Counted from the stretch's first letter, positions 8,591-18,673 are shown. The stretch is DNA of 43,743 nucleotides from an uncultured Chitinophagaceae bacterium (GCA_903830285.1 CAIKTE010000112.1:1-43743); one strand, 5' to 3'. The notes: generated by a model not told the origin, from the sequence alone. Numbers and translations: made by a program.

Positions 8591-9826
8591 TTATTCGTAG
8601 ATCAAATGTGTTAATAAACCATCGCGTAATTTTGGTTCGAACCAGGTACTTTTAGGCGGCATCACATTTCCGCTGTCGGCAATATCAAATAACTGGTCGA
8701 TCGTAACCGGATACAAGCTGAACGCCACTTTCATTTCTCCACTGTCCACTCTTTTTTCCAATTCAGATAAACCTCTGATACCACCTATAAAATCTATTCT
8801 TTTATCTGTTCGCTGATCTTTTATATTCAGAACAGGATCCAATAAATTTTCCTGAATAATGGTTACATCCAATATTCCAATAGGGTCATTTGTGAAAGTT
8901 CCTTCTTTGGAACTTAATTCGTACCATGTTTTATTCATGTACATACCAAACTGATGTAACTGTTTTGGCTGCACTGCTTTCTTACCAACGATCTTAATTT
9001 CGAATTTTTCCTGAATGGCAGTTATAAATTCTTTTTCGTCCAATCCGTTCAGGTCTTTCACCACGCGGTTATAATCCATAATGTATAACTGATTGGATGG
9101 AAATAAAGTGGTCAAAAAATAATTCGATGCTTCTGTTACTTTATTACCCAGGGCCTTTCGCACTTTCGCTGCTGATGCTGCACGATGATGTCCGTCTGCT
9201 ATATAAGTGAAAGGAATTTCTGTTTCGAACAAAGAAGAGATTTTTTGCACCGTGTCATTATCTGTAACGATCCAAACAGTATGTTGTATCTGATCATCAG
9301 CAACAAAATCATAAGCCGGCGATTTGGTGGTCTTCCATTTTTCGATCAGTGCATCTATTGTAACATTGTTCCGGTAAGCTAAAAAAACATTTCCTGTTTG
9401 TGCGCCCGATGTTTTGATATGATTGATCCTGTCCTGTTCTTTTTCAGGGCGGGTGAATTCATGTTTCTTAATGATGTCATTTTCATAATCATCCACACTG
9501 CTTACAGCAACTAAACCCGTTTGACTTTTGCCATTCATGATCAATTGATATATATAATAGCAGTCTTTACTTTCCTTGAATAGAATATCCCTTTTGATAA
9601 AAGCTTCTAAATTTTCTTTGGCTTGCTCGTAAACGGCTGATGAATGAATATCAACACTATTATTCAGATCGATCTCGCTTTTTGTGATATGTAAAAAAGA
9701 TTTTGAATTGCCTTCTGCTTCAATTTTAGCTTCTGCGCTGTTCAATACATCGTAGGGTCGGCTGGCTACCTGTTTTGCAAATTGTGCCTGTGGTCTTAAT
9801 GCTTTAAAGGGTCTTATGATCGACAT
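8591..9826 (-). CDS. DUF1015 family protein next to serC
   Basis: A 411-residue, apparently cytoplasmic protein of the DUF1015 family: it begins IRPFKALRP with ASRPYDVL at 21-28. Residues 211-219 read DGHHRAASA, which resembles the signature of the ParB/sulfiredoxin-like fold. The archaeal free-serine kinase SerK also belongs to the ParB-like group. The gene lies 39 bp downstream of serC on the same strand, so a role around serine or phosphoserine is a reasonable but unproven inference. The domain assignment is firm; the function is not known from this sequence. Confidence 0.88.
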   Translation of the reverse strand: MSIIRPFKALRPQAQFAKQVASRPYDVLNSAEAKIEAEGNSKSFLHITKSEIDLNNSVDIHSSAVYEQAKENLEAFIKRDILFKESKDCYYIYQLIMNGKSQTGLVAVSSVDDYENDIIKKHEFTRPEKEQDRINHIKTSGAQTGNVFLAYRNNVTIDALIEKWKTTKSPAYDFVADDQIQHTVWIVTDNDTVQKISSLFETEIPFTYIADGHHRAASAAKVRKALGNKVTEASNYFLTTLFPSNQLYIMDYNRVVKDLNGLDEKEFITAIQEKFEIKIVGKKAVQPKQLHQFGMYMNKTWYELSSKEGTFTNDPIGILDVTIIQENLLDPVLNIKDQRTDKRIDFIGGIRGLSELEKRVDSGEMKVAFSLYPVTIDQLFDIADSGNVMPPKSTWFEPKLRDGLLTHLIYE

Positions 9827-9865
9827 TGATCTTGTTTTGATTTAAAAATAGTATTCACCTGAAAT

Positions 9866-10936
9866 TTATCCCCGCTTTGCGGCAAACTGTTTGGCCAGAT
9901 CGCAAAAAGCCTGCACACTTTCCAATGGCAATGCATTGTACATGCTTACTCTAATGCCGCCAACGGTTCTGTACCCTTTCACTCCTATCATTCCTTCCTG
10001 CTTGCATAATTCTAAGAACGGAGCTTCCTGTTCGGGATGGGTCAAAAAGAAAACAGCATTCATATTGCTGCGATCTTCTTTCACAACATGAGAAGTAAAT
10101 ATGGGCAACGAATCAATGGTTGAATAGAGCAGATTGGCTTTTTCATTACTTCTTCTTTCCATCTCTTTCAAGCCCCCTTCTTTCTTTATCCAACGTAAAG
10201 TGAGCAATGCAACATAGACCGCAAATACCGGTGGTGTATTCATTAGAGAATTTGCATCGATATGCTTTTTATAATCCATGATCACTGGAATGGGACGTTT
10301 GATCTTTCCTAATACAGTTTTCTTTACTACGAGAAGATTTACGCCGGCAGCACCCATGTTTTTTTGCGCACCTGCATAAATAAGAGAGAATTGATTAAAG
10401 TTCATGGGCCTGCTGAATATATCGCTGCTCATGTCGGCCACCAATGGAATATCTGTTACAGGAAATCTGTGCCACTGTGTTCCTTCTACAGTATTATTGG
10501 TGGTAAGGTGCAAGTATTTACTATTTGCAGGGATTGCAAATCCTTTATTGATATAAGTATGATCCTTGTCTTTTGAAGATGCCACTACATTAACATTCCC
10601 GAACAGAGAGGCTTCTTTAGCAGCTTTACTTCCCCAAATTCCATTATCACAATAGGCTGCTGTTTCTCCGTCGTCCAATAAATTCATCGGCACCTGCATG
10701 AATTGTGTTGTTGCACCGCCATGCAAAAACAAAACTTCATATTCATCGCTTAGCTGCATTAATTCCTTCACAAGACTTCTGGCTTCTTCTATTACATCAA
10801 CAAACCAGCTGCTGCGGTGACCGATCTCTAAAATGGATAATCCTATCCCATTAAAGTCAAGTACAGCCCTTGCTGCTTTTGCCAATACTTCCTGTGGAAG
10901 GATGGAAGGACCTGAATTAAAATTATGTTTTTTCAT
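9866..10936 (-). CDS. serC: Phosphoserine aminotransferase SerC
   Basis: A 356-residue class-V PLP aminotransferase, full length. It starts NFNSGPSILP, carries GHRS near residue 40, HGGATTQF near 72, and the PLP-binding AGAQKNMG with Lys about residue 192. It converts 3-phosphohydroxypyruvate and glutamate to phosphoserine and 2-oxoglutarate (serine synthesis) and may act on the related intermediate of PLP synthesis. It lies 60 bp after the DUF502 gene and upstream of DUF1015. No serA or serB is in the window. Confidence 0.96.
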   Translation of the reverse strand: MKKHNFNSGPSILPQEVLAKAARAVLDFNGIGLSILEIGHRSSWFVDVIEEARSLVKELMQLSDEYEVLFLHGGATTQFMQVPMNLLDDGETAAYCDNGIWGSKAAKEASLFGNVNVVASSKDKDHTYINKGFAIPANSKYLHLTTNNTVEGTQWHRFPVTDIPLVADMSSDIFSRPMNFNQFSLIYAGAQKNMGAAGVNLLVVKKTVLGKIKRPIPVIMDYKKHIDANSLMNTPPVFAVYVALLTLRWIKKEGGLKEMERRSNEKANLLYSTIDSLPIFTSHVVKEDRSNMNAVFFLTHPEQEAPFLELCKQEGMIGVKGYRTVGGIRVSMYNALPLESVQAFCDLAKQFAAKRG

Positions 10937-10996
10937 ATTTTGTTATGAAACCGCAAGATAAATAAAATGGAAAGAATGCTGTTGTTAAGATGCTGT

Positions 10997-11641
10997 TTAT
11001 TCGCTTACATCAGTTACGCCGCCGCTGACAGCGAATTTCATGGCATCTGATGCGCTGATATTATTGAGAATGCGCACATTTTGTCTCGGTACAATATATG
11101 TAATGCCGCTGATCGCATAGGAATGTGGTACATATACAACTACATGATCGATGACCTCGAAATGATCTGCATTTTTTTGTGTGATGAATCCTACACGCCA
11201 AACATTGGTGGCATCTACATTTACCAAAACAGGCTTATCAAATTTCTTTTTATTACCGGCAAATGCTTCAAAGAAATCTTTTACGGAAGAATAGATGAAT
11301 TTAATGCCTGGCGTTTGTTCCAATACAGAATCAAAAGCGTTTACCAGTTTAGAGAAAATGAAGGAAGAAGAAATTCTTCCTACTAACAATACGATCAATA
11401 TAACAACTACGAAACCAAGTCCGGGGATCCTTTTCAAATTACCATCCGAGTCTTTCTGCATGAGATCGGGTAAAAAAATGTGCAGGATATTGGGCAATAT
11501 ATTGTCTACAAAATTAAAAAGTGCCAACACTACCCAGATCGTGATCCCGATGGGCGCCAATACCACCAAACCCTGTAAAAAGTATTGCAATACTTTTCTA
11601 AGCAGCATTCGAAAAGCAGGTTTTACAGGCAATTTTTCCAT
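10997..11641 (-). CDS. DUF502 family inner-membrane protein
   Basis: About 214 residues. After a short basic N-terminus, residues 20-42 (LQGLVVLAPIGITIWVVLALF) and about 70-95 (GLGFVVVILIVLLVGRISSS) form two membrane helices. Then follow TPGIKFIYSSVKDFFEAF and the conserved VYVPHSYAISGITYIVP region typical of DUF502. The annotated frame extends 30 codons upstream, but the internal ATG (MEKLPVKPAFRML) fits the family start. The function is unknown. It sits directly upstream of serC on the minus strand and may lie in the same transcript. Confidence 0.82.
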   Translation of the reverse strand: MEKLPVKPAFRMLLRKVLQYFLQGLVVLAPIGITIWVVLALFNFVDNILPNILHIFLPDLMQKDSDGNLKRIPGLGFVVVILIVLLVGRISSSFIFSKLVNAFDSVLEQTPGIKFIYSSVKDFFEAFAGNKKKFDKPVLVNVDATNVWRVGFITQKNADHFEVIDHVVVYVPHSYAISGITYIVPRQNVRILNNISASDAMKFAVSGGVTDVSE

Positions 11642-11775
11642 GCTGCAAAGTTTACGATAAACTAGGTGAGAAAGAGCAGCCAGGCAGTAGAAATTATGCC
11701 TAACGCCATTTATTCGTTCTTTTTCATTCATCCCTAAAAAAGACCTCTTAACAATAAATTAATAATAAATATGCT

Positions 11776-11812
11776 GGAAACTTTGGTTACATAAATAGTT
11801 TCCTTAGTTTTG
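11776..11812 (+). promoter_or_regulatory. Efflux-operon promoter with overlapping inverted repeat
   Basis: A Bacteroidota-type promoter is directly readable: TTTG at 11782-11785 (the -33 box), 19 bp, then TAGTTTTG at 11805-11812 (the -7 box), about 20 bp before the tetR start at 11833. An inverted repeat GGAAACT (11776-11782) / AGTTTCC (11797-11803) flanks the spacer between the boxes. TetR-family proteins commonly bind such sites, so autorepression is inferred. Confidence 0.75.
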
Positions 11813-11832
11813 CGCTCCTTTTAATTACAACT

Positions 11833-12450
11833 ATGGAGGAAAGAATATTACTTAAAAGCCACGAACTGTTCATGCGTTACGGCGTTAGAAGCGTCAGTAT
11901 GGATGAGATCGCGGCACATCTGGGCATTTCGAAAAAGACCATTTATCAATATTATTCAGATAAAGATGCACTGGTGGAAGGTGTAGTGGGTATTGAGATC
12001 AACAAGAACGAGAAAGAGTGCAGTGCACAGCATCTGCTATCCGAAAATGCTGTACATGAAATATTCATTGCGTTAGATATGGTGCAAGAAATGCTTACGC
12101 ATATGAACCCGTCACTGATCTTTGACCTGGAAAAATATCACCCCAAAGCCTTCAAAAAATATAATGATCACAAGAATAAGTTCCTCTACGATATCATCAA
12201 AGACAATTTGGAAAGAGGTATGCAGGATGGTTTATACAGGAAGGAGCTCAAGATCGATATCATGGCAAGATTCAGATTGGCCAGCATGTTCCTGATCTTT
12301 AATCCTGAATTGTTTCCGCATAACAAGCACACCCTGTCGGAGATCCTGGACGAAGTGACTGATAATTTTTTATATGGCCTCACTACTCCAAAAGGGCAAA
12401 AACTGATCCAGAAATATAAATTACAAAGACTAAAAAAGCTTAGTGTATGA
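11833..12450 (+). CDS. TetR-family repressor of the efflux operon
   Basis: A 205-residue regulator. The N-terminal helix-turn-helix is clear: VRSVSMDEIAAHLGISKKTIYQYYSDKDAL, residues about 18-47. The C-terminal ligand-binding domain is helical and divergent, so the inducer cannot be predicted. It is the first gene of an operon whose next start codon (tolC) overlaps its stop by 4 bp (ATGA), giving tight coupling. The inverted repeat in the promoter is the likely operator; drug or metabolite binding would release repression of the three transporter genes. Confidence 0.9.
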   Translation: MEERILLKSHELFMRYGVRSVSMDEIAAHLGISKKTIYQYYSDKDALVEGVVGIEINKNEKECSAQHLLSENAVHEIFIALDMVQEMLTHMNPSLIFDLEKYHPKAFKKYNDHKNKFLYDIIKDNLERGMQDGLYRKELKIDIMARFRLASMFLIFNPELFPHNKHTLSEILDEVTDNFLYGLTTPKGQKLIQKYKLQRLKKLSV

Positions 12451-13787
12451 TAAAAATATCAACCAGTACAATAGGATTTATTGTCCTACTATTTATGGGC
12501 ACCGCTACTGCACAAAAAGCCACGGCTAAATATGCATTCAGCATTCAGCAATGTGTAGAGTATGCGTCAAAAAATAATGCGCAGGTACAGAATGCCTTGG
12601 TAGGTGTACAGATCCAGCAACAGGTCAATCGCGGCATAACAGCCATGGCCTTGCCAACAGTATCGGCAAATACCGGCGTAACAAATTATATAGACATTCC
12701 TACTTCATTACTACCCGGGCAAATTTTCGGACAGCCTGCAGGCACATATATTCCTGTTCAGTTTGGAACGAAGTTCAATGCCAATGCGGGTTTACAACTA
12801 CAACAAGTACTTTTTGACGGGCAGGTATTTGTTGGTTTGCGGGCAAGAGGCACTGCTATTGAATATCAAAAAAAGAATGTTGAAGTAACAGAAGAAAATA
12901 TCAAAGTTAACATTTACAAGGTCTACTATCAGCTGGTAGTGAGCAAAACACAGGTTGAAATACTCGATGCCAATATTGCACGTATAGAAAAATTGTTGCA
13001 CGATACCAGGGAATTATATAAAAACGGTTTTGCAGAAAAATTAGATGTCGATAAACTTTCTGTACAGCAGTCAAATCAGGAAACAGAAAAAACAAAAACG
13101 CTCAACAATATCGAGATCGGTTATCTCGGTCTGAAAACTTTAATGGGAATGCCTGTAAAAGACGAGCTTATTTTAACCGACAAAATAACAGAAGATCAAA
13201 TTAAAAACGGTTTGGCCGATACTGCTTACGAATACAGCCAAAGAAAAGAATTCCAGTATCTGAATATTGTAAAAAAACTGGATGATTATAATATTAAAAG
13301 ATATCAGCTTTCTTATTTTCCAACACTGTCATTAAGCGGATCGTACAGTAAGAATGCCCAACGTAATACTTTCGATTTTTTTGGTCCCGGTGATTGGTTC
13401 ACCACTTCTTATCTCGCGGTGAATATCGCTATACCCATCTTTGATGGTTTTTTAAAAGATTCAAAGGTCAAGCAATCCAGGTATGAATTACAGCAAACGG
13501 TCAATAATATTGATAATCTGAAACTTTCGATTGATAGTGATGTGGAACAGGCAAAGATCCGCTTTAGGTCTGCCATACTTACCATGGATAATCAAAAGAA
13601 GAATATGATCTTGGCCGAATCGGTTTATAATCAAACCAAAAAGAAATTCGAAGCCGGAACAGGCTCCAATACAGAGATCAGCACAGCACAAACAGATCTG
13701 ATCAGTGCACAAACAAATTATATAAGTGCAACTTATGATGCAGTCGTTGCTAAAGTTGATTATTACAAATCCATAGGAAAATTATAA
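12447..13787 (+). CDS. TolC-family outer-membrane efflux channel
   Basis: A 446-residue protein with a signal peptide (about residues 1-23, ending TATAQ). The two OEP domains show the usual pattern: FSIQQCVEYASKNNAQVQNA at the N-terminus, long helical coiled-coil sections about 135-215 and 345-425, and beta-strand segments between. It forms the trimeric exit duct for the adaptor and RND pump encoded next. It overlaps tetR by 4 bp; the adaptor starts 30 bp downstream. Length is normal. Confidence 0.93.
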   Translation: MIKISTSTIGFIVLLFMGTATAQKATAKYAFSIQQCVEYASKNNAQVQNALVGVQIQQQVNRGITAMALPTVSANTGVTNYIDIPTSLLPGQIFGQPAGTYIPVQFGTKFNANAGLQLQQVLFDGQVFVGLRARGTAIEYQKKNVEVTEENIKVNIYKVYYQLVVSKTQVEILDANIARIEKLLHDTRELYKNGFAEKLDVDKLSVQQSNQETEKTKTLNNIEIGYLGLKTLMGMPVKDELILTDKITEDQIKNGLADTAYEYSQRKEFQYLNIVKKLDDYNIKRYQLSYFPTLSLSGSYSKNAQRNTFDFFGPGDWFTTSYLAVNIAIPIFDGFLKDSKVKQSRYELQQTVNNIDNLKLSIDSDVEQAKIRFRSAILTMDNQKKNMILAESVYNQTKKKFEAGTGSNTEISTAQTDLISAQTNYISATYDAVVAKVDYYKSIGKL

Positions 13788-13817
13788 TAAAAAAATACCA
13801 ACACTAAATCGAATTTT

Positions 13818-14978
13818 ATGCAAAAAATAGCACAGATATTATTGATAGCAATAATTGTTTCGCTTGCTTCCTGCGGCGGAAAAAATGATGGTGCCTTAAA
13901 AGAGAAAAAAGATAAGCTGGAAGAATTAAAAAAACAGCAAACCAAATTAAATGATGATATCATTAAACTCGAGGCCGATATCTATTTGGCTGATCCTTCT
14001 TCCAAAAAAGAAGAGAAAGCAAAACTCGTTATGTTAAGCGAAATTACCCAACAGGCATTTACCCATTATATAGACCTGCAAGGGAAGATCGATGCGGTAA
14101 ACATTGCTTATGTAGCACCGCGCAACGGTACCGGCGGATTGGTGAAAGAGTTGTACGTTAAAAAAGGTGATTATGTAAAGAAAGGCCAGATATTGTTGAA
14201 AATGGATGATGCTGTCATTAGACGACAATTGGACCAATTACAAACTCAATTGAGTTTTGCAAAAGATATCTATCAGCGCCAGCAGAATTTATGGAAAGAA
14301 AGTATTGGTACGGAAGTACAGTTAATTACTGCGAAAAATACGGTAGATAATATTGAAAGGCAAATGTCTATTATTAAAGAACAACAATCTTACAGCAATG
14401 TTACAGCAGATATTGAAGGTGTTTTGGATGATGTGAATATAAGGGTCGGTGAATTTTTTACAGGTGTAACTGCTGCAGGCCCGCAAATAAAGATCGTAAA
14501 TACACATGATCTGAAAGTAACCGCACAAATCCCTGAAAACTATCTCGAAAAGGTAAAAGTAGGCAGCCATATATTAATAACATTACCCGACGTAAATAAA
14601 ACTATTGATGCCGTGGTAAGCGTTTCGGGCAAATTAATTGATGCTAACAGCCGTAGTTTTTATGTTGAAGCAAAAGTGCCTGCCGATAAGGACCTGAGAC
14701 CTAATCAGATCGCATTGGTTAAGATTCAGGATTATTCTTCACCTAATGCAATTGCAATTCCGGTGAATACTTTACAAACTGATGATAAAGGAAAATTTGT
14801 AATGGTTGCCTCAAAGGAAAATGGCAAAACCATTGCACATAAAAAGATCGTGACCATCGGAGAATTGTATGGCGAGAAAATTGAAATAAAGAGCGGATTA
14901 CTGAAAGGTGATCAATTGATCATTGATGGTTTTCAGGGTTTGTATGAAGGGCAAGTAATAACAACGGACGTTAAATAA
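13818..14978 (+). CDS. Periplasmic adaptor lipoprotein of an RND pump
   Basis: A 386-residue HlyD/AcrA-type membrane-fusion protein. The lipobox SLASC puts the lipidated Cys at residue 19. A Lys/Glu-rich coiled coil follows (about 27-60), then the lipoyl half-motifs (VKELYVKKGDYVKKGQILLKMD), a helical hairpin (about 135-195), a second lipoyl half beginning near VTADIEGVLDDV, and a beta-barrel and membrane-proximal domain. It connects the inner-membrane pump to TolC. The short N-terminal coiled coil before the lipoyl domain is longer than in AcrA. It is followed by 73 bp with a small CCGATG/CATCGG hairpin before the pump gene. Confidence 0.93.
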   Translation: MQKIAQILLIAIIVSLASCGGKNDGALKEKKDKLEELKKQQTKLNDDIIKLEADIYLADPSSKKEEKAKLVMLSEITQQAFTHYIDLQGKIDAVNIAYVAPRNGTGGLVKELYVKKGDYVKKGQILLKMDDAVIRRQLDQLQTQLSFAKDIYQRQQNLWKESIGTEVQLITAKNTVDNIERQMSIIKEQQSYSNVTADIEGVLDDVNIRVGEFFTGVTAAGPQIKIVNTHDLKVTAQIPENYLEKVKVGSHILITLPDVNKTIDAVVSVSGKLIDANSRSFYVEAKVPADKDLRPNQIALVKIQDYSSPNAIAIPVNTLQTDDKGKFVMVASKENGKTIAHKKIVTIGELYGEKIEIKSGLLKGDQLIIDGFQGLYEGQVITTDVK

Positions 14979-15051
14979 TCAACAGCACAAAGAACAGAAA
15001 GTATAAGTCCCGATGAAACATCGGAATGCCGACCAAAAAAAACTATAAATT

Positions 15052-18000
15052 ATGAGTGCATTAGAAAACTTAACCGATACATTCAAACAGTTCAGGCCAA
15101 CCACCTGGAGTATCAAAAATAAAACATCCATTTATTTAATGATGTTGTTTGTTACGCTGGCCGGGGTGTTTCAGTTTGTCACATTGCCGAAAGAACAATT
15201 CCCTGATATTGTAATACCTACTATTTATGTGCAAACCATTTATGTAGGTAATTCTCCAAAAGATATAGAGAACCTGGTAACAAGACCCATTGAAAAACAG
15301 ATCAAGGGTATTACAGGTGCCAAGATCAAAAAAGTGACCAGCACATCTCAGCAGGATTATTCTGCCATCACTGTTGAATTTGAAACAGATGTTCAAACCG
15401 ATGTTGCAGTTCAAAAAGTAAAAGACGCGATCGATAAATCGAAGAAAGACCTGCCTACAGATCTTACACAGGAGCCGATAGCAGTGGAAGTAAGTTTTAG
15501 TGAACAGCCCATCATGTATGTGAATGTGAGCGGCGACTATGATAAAGTGCGATTGAAGAAATTTGCAGATGATCTGAAAGACAAATTAGAGGAGTTGCCA
15601 CAGATCAATCGTGTGGATCTGGTTGGTGCACCTGAAAGAGAATTCCAGGTGAATGTTGATAATAACAGAATGCAGGCAACCAATATCACATTCGACGATA
15701 TTTCCAATGCCATTGCCAGAGAGAACTTAGACATATCGGGCGGTTTACTGGATGTGGGAAATATGAAACGGAATATTCAATTGAAAGGCCAATTTAAAAC
15801 TGCCTATGATATTGAAAAAGTCATCATCCGTAACACTACCGGTGCTCCCATTTATTTAAAAGATATTGCAACGATCAAAGACACAATCAAAGAAACTGAA
15901 AGTTATGGGCGATTGGATGGCAAAGATGTTATTACACTCAACATCATTAAACGTGCAGGAGAAAATTTGATCGAGACCAGCGATGATGTAAAACGTATTA
16001 CTGCAGAATTACAGAAATCGCAATTCCCGAAAGACCTGAAAGTTGTGGTTACGGGAGATTCGAGTATCAAAACCAGAACATCCTTTAATGATCTGGTAAA
16101 TTCAATTGTTATTGGTTTTATTTTAGTCTTGGTCATTTTAATGTTCTTCATGGGTGTTACCAATGCATTCTTTGTGGCACTAAGTGTTCCGCTGAGTATG
16201 TTTGTTGCATTCATGTTCCTGCCGGCAGCAGATCTGATCGCCGGTTCTCATGTTACCCTCAACTTCATTGTATTATTTGCTTTATTATTCGGGCTGGGGA
16301 TCATTGTGGATGATGCGATCGTAGTTATTGAAAATACACACCGAATCTTTTTTGAAGGGAAAGGAAAGATCTCTTCTTCAAAATCGGCCATGATGGCTGC
16401 AGGTGAGGTTTTCATTCCGGTATTAGCAGGAACCTTAACTACGCTGGCTCCTTTCTTTCCATTATTATTTTGGCCCGGGATCATTGGTAAGTTCATGATC
16501 TATCTCCCTACCATGCTGATCTTTACTTTATCAGCATCCTTGATCGTAGCATTCATTATGAACCCTGTATTCGCTGTGGATTTCATGAATCATAAAGACG
16601 ATGAATACATAGAAAAAAAATCAGCCATCTTTAAAAATCCGGTATTATGGATCACATTGATCGCAGGAATTTTATTAGATCTGTTGCATGTTACATTCTT
16701 CGGCAACCTTTTCATTCTCTTCTTTTTCCTGATGTTGCTGAACAGATATCTGCTGGATGATGCTATTCACTATTTTCAGCATCATGGTTTACCATGGATC
16801 ATGAATCATTATGAAACATTATTACGCTGGGCATTGAAAGGATGGAGACCGGTGCAATTACTTCTTGCAACCTTTGCCTTATTGATCATTTCCTTTATAT
16901 TTTTTGGCATAAGAAAAGTTCCTGTGGTTTTCTTCCCACAAGGAGATCCGAATTTTATTTTTGTATATCTAAAATTACCCGTTGGTACTTCTGTTGATTA
17001 TACAGATTCTGTCACACATGTTCTGGAACATCGCGTTGACAAGGTTTTAAATATAGATAACGATAAAAACATAAAAAACCCGATCGTTGAAAGTGTGATC
17101 ACCAATATTGCAGTAGGTGCAGGTGATCCTATGAGCGGCGACAGAAGCACAAGAAGTGAATTGGGAAGGATCCAGATTTCATTCGTTGAATTTGAAAAAC
17201 GTCACGGTGTGGGAACAAAACCTTATCTGGATTCCATCCGTAAAGCCGTGAAAGGAATACCGGGCGCAGAGATCAGCGTGGATCAGGAAAAAGGCGGACC
17301 GCCAACCGATCCTCCTATCAATGTAGAAGTAGCCAGTGAAGAATTTGATGAATTGATAAAAACATCGGTCACTTTAAAAAATTATCTCGATTCCATTCAG
17401 ATACCCGGTGTGGAAGAATTGAAGATGGATATTGACCTCAACAATCCTGAGATCACTTTAACGGTAGACCGGCAACGTGCATTAATTGAAGGGGTTTCTT
17501 CTGCACAGATCGGCATGCAAATAAGAACTGCATTGTTTGGAAAAGAAGCAAGCAAAATAAAAGACGGTAAGGACGAATATAAAATTCAGATCCGTAATAA
17601 CAGTTTACAAAGAAAAAGTTTGATCGATCTGTTGAATATGAATATCGTTTTCCGCGATATGGCATCCGGTGGTGCAGTAAAACGCATACCGATCAGCAAT
17701 CTGGTAAAAGTAGATTATACCAGTACACTCGGAAGTGTGAAGAGAAAGAATCAAAAACGTTTGATCACGCTTCGTTCCAATGTATTGTCAGGCTATACAC
17801 CAACATCGGTCAACCTTGTTTTGAAAGAACACCTGGCCGATTTCAGAAAGAAGCCGGATAATGTAACCATCAAACAAACTGGTGAAGGAGAACAACAAGC
17901 CGAAACGGGAGCCTTTCTTGGAAAAGCGTTGGTGATCGCATTGGTATTGATCTTATTCATCCTCGTCTTGCAATTCAATTCCGTAAGTAAGGCCGTGATC

Positions 18001-18636
18001 ATATTAACTGAAATTGTTTTCAGTATCATCGGTGTGATGTTTGGATTTGCAATTACTAAAATGGAAGTGTCGGTAGTAATGACGGGTATCGGTATTGTTG
18101 GATTGGCGGGTATTGTGGTCAAGAATGGAATATTGGTCATTGAATTTGCGGATGAATTACGCGCAAGAGGAATGAAGACCCGGGAAGCTGTGATACAAGC
18201 CGGTAAAACACGTATCATACCTGTATTGTTGACTGCGATGGCGGCGATACTGGCATTGATCCCGCTGGCAGTAGCTTTTAATATCAACTTCGTTACATTA
18301 TTTTCTGAGTTGAATCCGCATATTTTCTTCGGCGGTGATAGTGCTAGATTCTGGAAACCTCTATCATGGACGATCATCTTCGGTTTATCATTTGCATTCT
18401 TCATGACATTGGTAATAGTACCAAGCATGTATCTGATCGCTGAAAGATTAAGAAGACCCATGCGCAGAATGTTTGGTGGCACTTGGATCAGTATGTTGGG
18501 CATTCCGCCATTTACCATTATATTTTTACCATTAATGGTAGCAACCCTGGTTCGTCACCGTATACACAGAAAACGCAGAGCCAAAAAATTAGAAGGACAG
18601 CGCGTTAATAATGCTTTTATTGGCAGCTGGTTTTAA
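15052..18636 (+). CDS. RND-family efflux pump (AcrB/HAE1 type)
   Basis: A 1194-residue inner-membrane proton antiporter. The TM4 proton-relay motif GLGIIVDDAIVVIEN has both Asp (residues 420 and 421). Two large periplasmic porter/docking regions (about 50-345 and 640-960) and two membrane bundles are present. Relative to AcrB (about 1050 residues) there is an insertion at about 513-580, between TM6 and TM7, containing one or two extra hydrophobic segments (NPVLWITLIAGIL and GNLFILFFFLMLL), plus a longer basic C-terminus. With its adaptor and TolC this is a complete tripartite exporter; the substrate is unknown. A terminator follows the gene. Confidence 0.94.
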   Translation: MSALENLTDTFKQFRPTTWSIKNKTSIYLMMLFVTLAGVFQFVTLPKEQFPDIVIPTIYVQTIYVGNSPKDIENLVTRPIEKQIKGITGAKIKKVTSTSQQDYSAITVEFETDVQTDVAVQKVKDAIDKSKKDLPTDLTQEPIAVEVSFSEQPIMYVNVSGDYDKVRLKKFADDLKDKLEELPQINRVDLVGAPEREFQVNVDNNRMQATNITFDDISNAIARENLDISGGLLDVGNMKRNIQLKGQFKTAYDIEKVIIRNTTGAPIYLKDIATIKDTIKETESYGRLDGKDVITLNIIKRAGENLIETSDDVKRITAELQKSQFPKDLKVVVTGDSSIKTRTSFNDLVNSIVIGFILVLVILMFFMGVTNAFFVALSVPLSMFVAFMFLPAADLIAGSHVTLNFIVLFALLFGLGIIVDDAIVVIENTHRIFFEGKGKISSSKSAMMAAGEVFIPVLAGTLTTLAPFFPLLFWPGIIGKFMIYLPTMLIFTLSASLIVAFIMNPVFAVDFMNHKDDEYIEKKSAIFKNPVLWITLIAGILLDLLHVTFFGNLFILFFFLMLLNRYLLDDAIHYFQHHGLPWIMNHYETLLRWALKGWRPVQLLLATFALLIISFIFFGIRKVPVVFFPQGDPNFIFVYLKLPVGTSVDYTDSVTHVLEHRVDKVLNIDNDKNIKNPIVESVITNIAVGAGDPMSGDRSTRSELGRIQISFVEFEKRHGVGTKPYLDSIRKAVKGIPGAEISVDQEKGGPPTDPPINVEVASEEFDELIKTSVTLKNYLDSIQIPGVEELKMDIDLNNPEITLTVDRQRALIEGVSSAQIGMQIRTALFGKEASKIKDGKDEYKIQIRNNSLQRKSLIDLLNMNIVFRDMASGGAVKRIPISNLVKVDYTSTLGSVKRKNQKRLITLRSNVLSGYTPTSVNLVLKEHLADFRKKPDNVTIKQTGEGEQQAETGAFLGKALVIALVLILFILVLQFNSVSKAVIILTEIVFSIIGVMFGFAITKMEVSVVMTGIGIVGLAGIVVKNGILVIEFADELRARGMKTREAVIQAGKTRIIPVLLTAMAAILALIPLAVAFNINFVTLFSELNPHIFFGGDSARFWKPLSWTIIFGLSFAFFMTLVIVPSMYLIAERLRRPMRRMFGGTWISMLGIPPFTIIFLPLMVATLVRHRIHRKRRAKKLEGQRVNNAFIGSWF

Positions 18637-18673
18637 ATAAAGTTGGTAGTTGGTTTTGGTTATAATGAAAACG

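Noticed and set aside
17793-18518. Minus-strand 241-codon frame within the RND pump gene
   Set aside because: It is antisense to a fully conserved pump region and has no recognisable start or domain.
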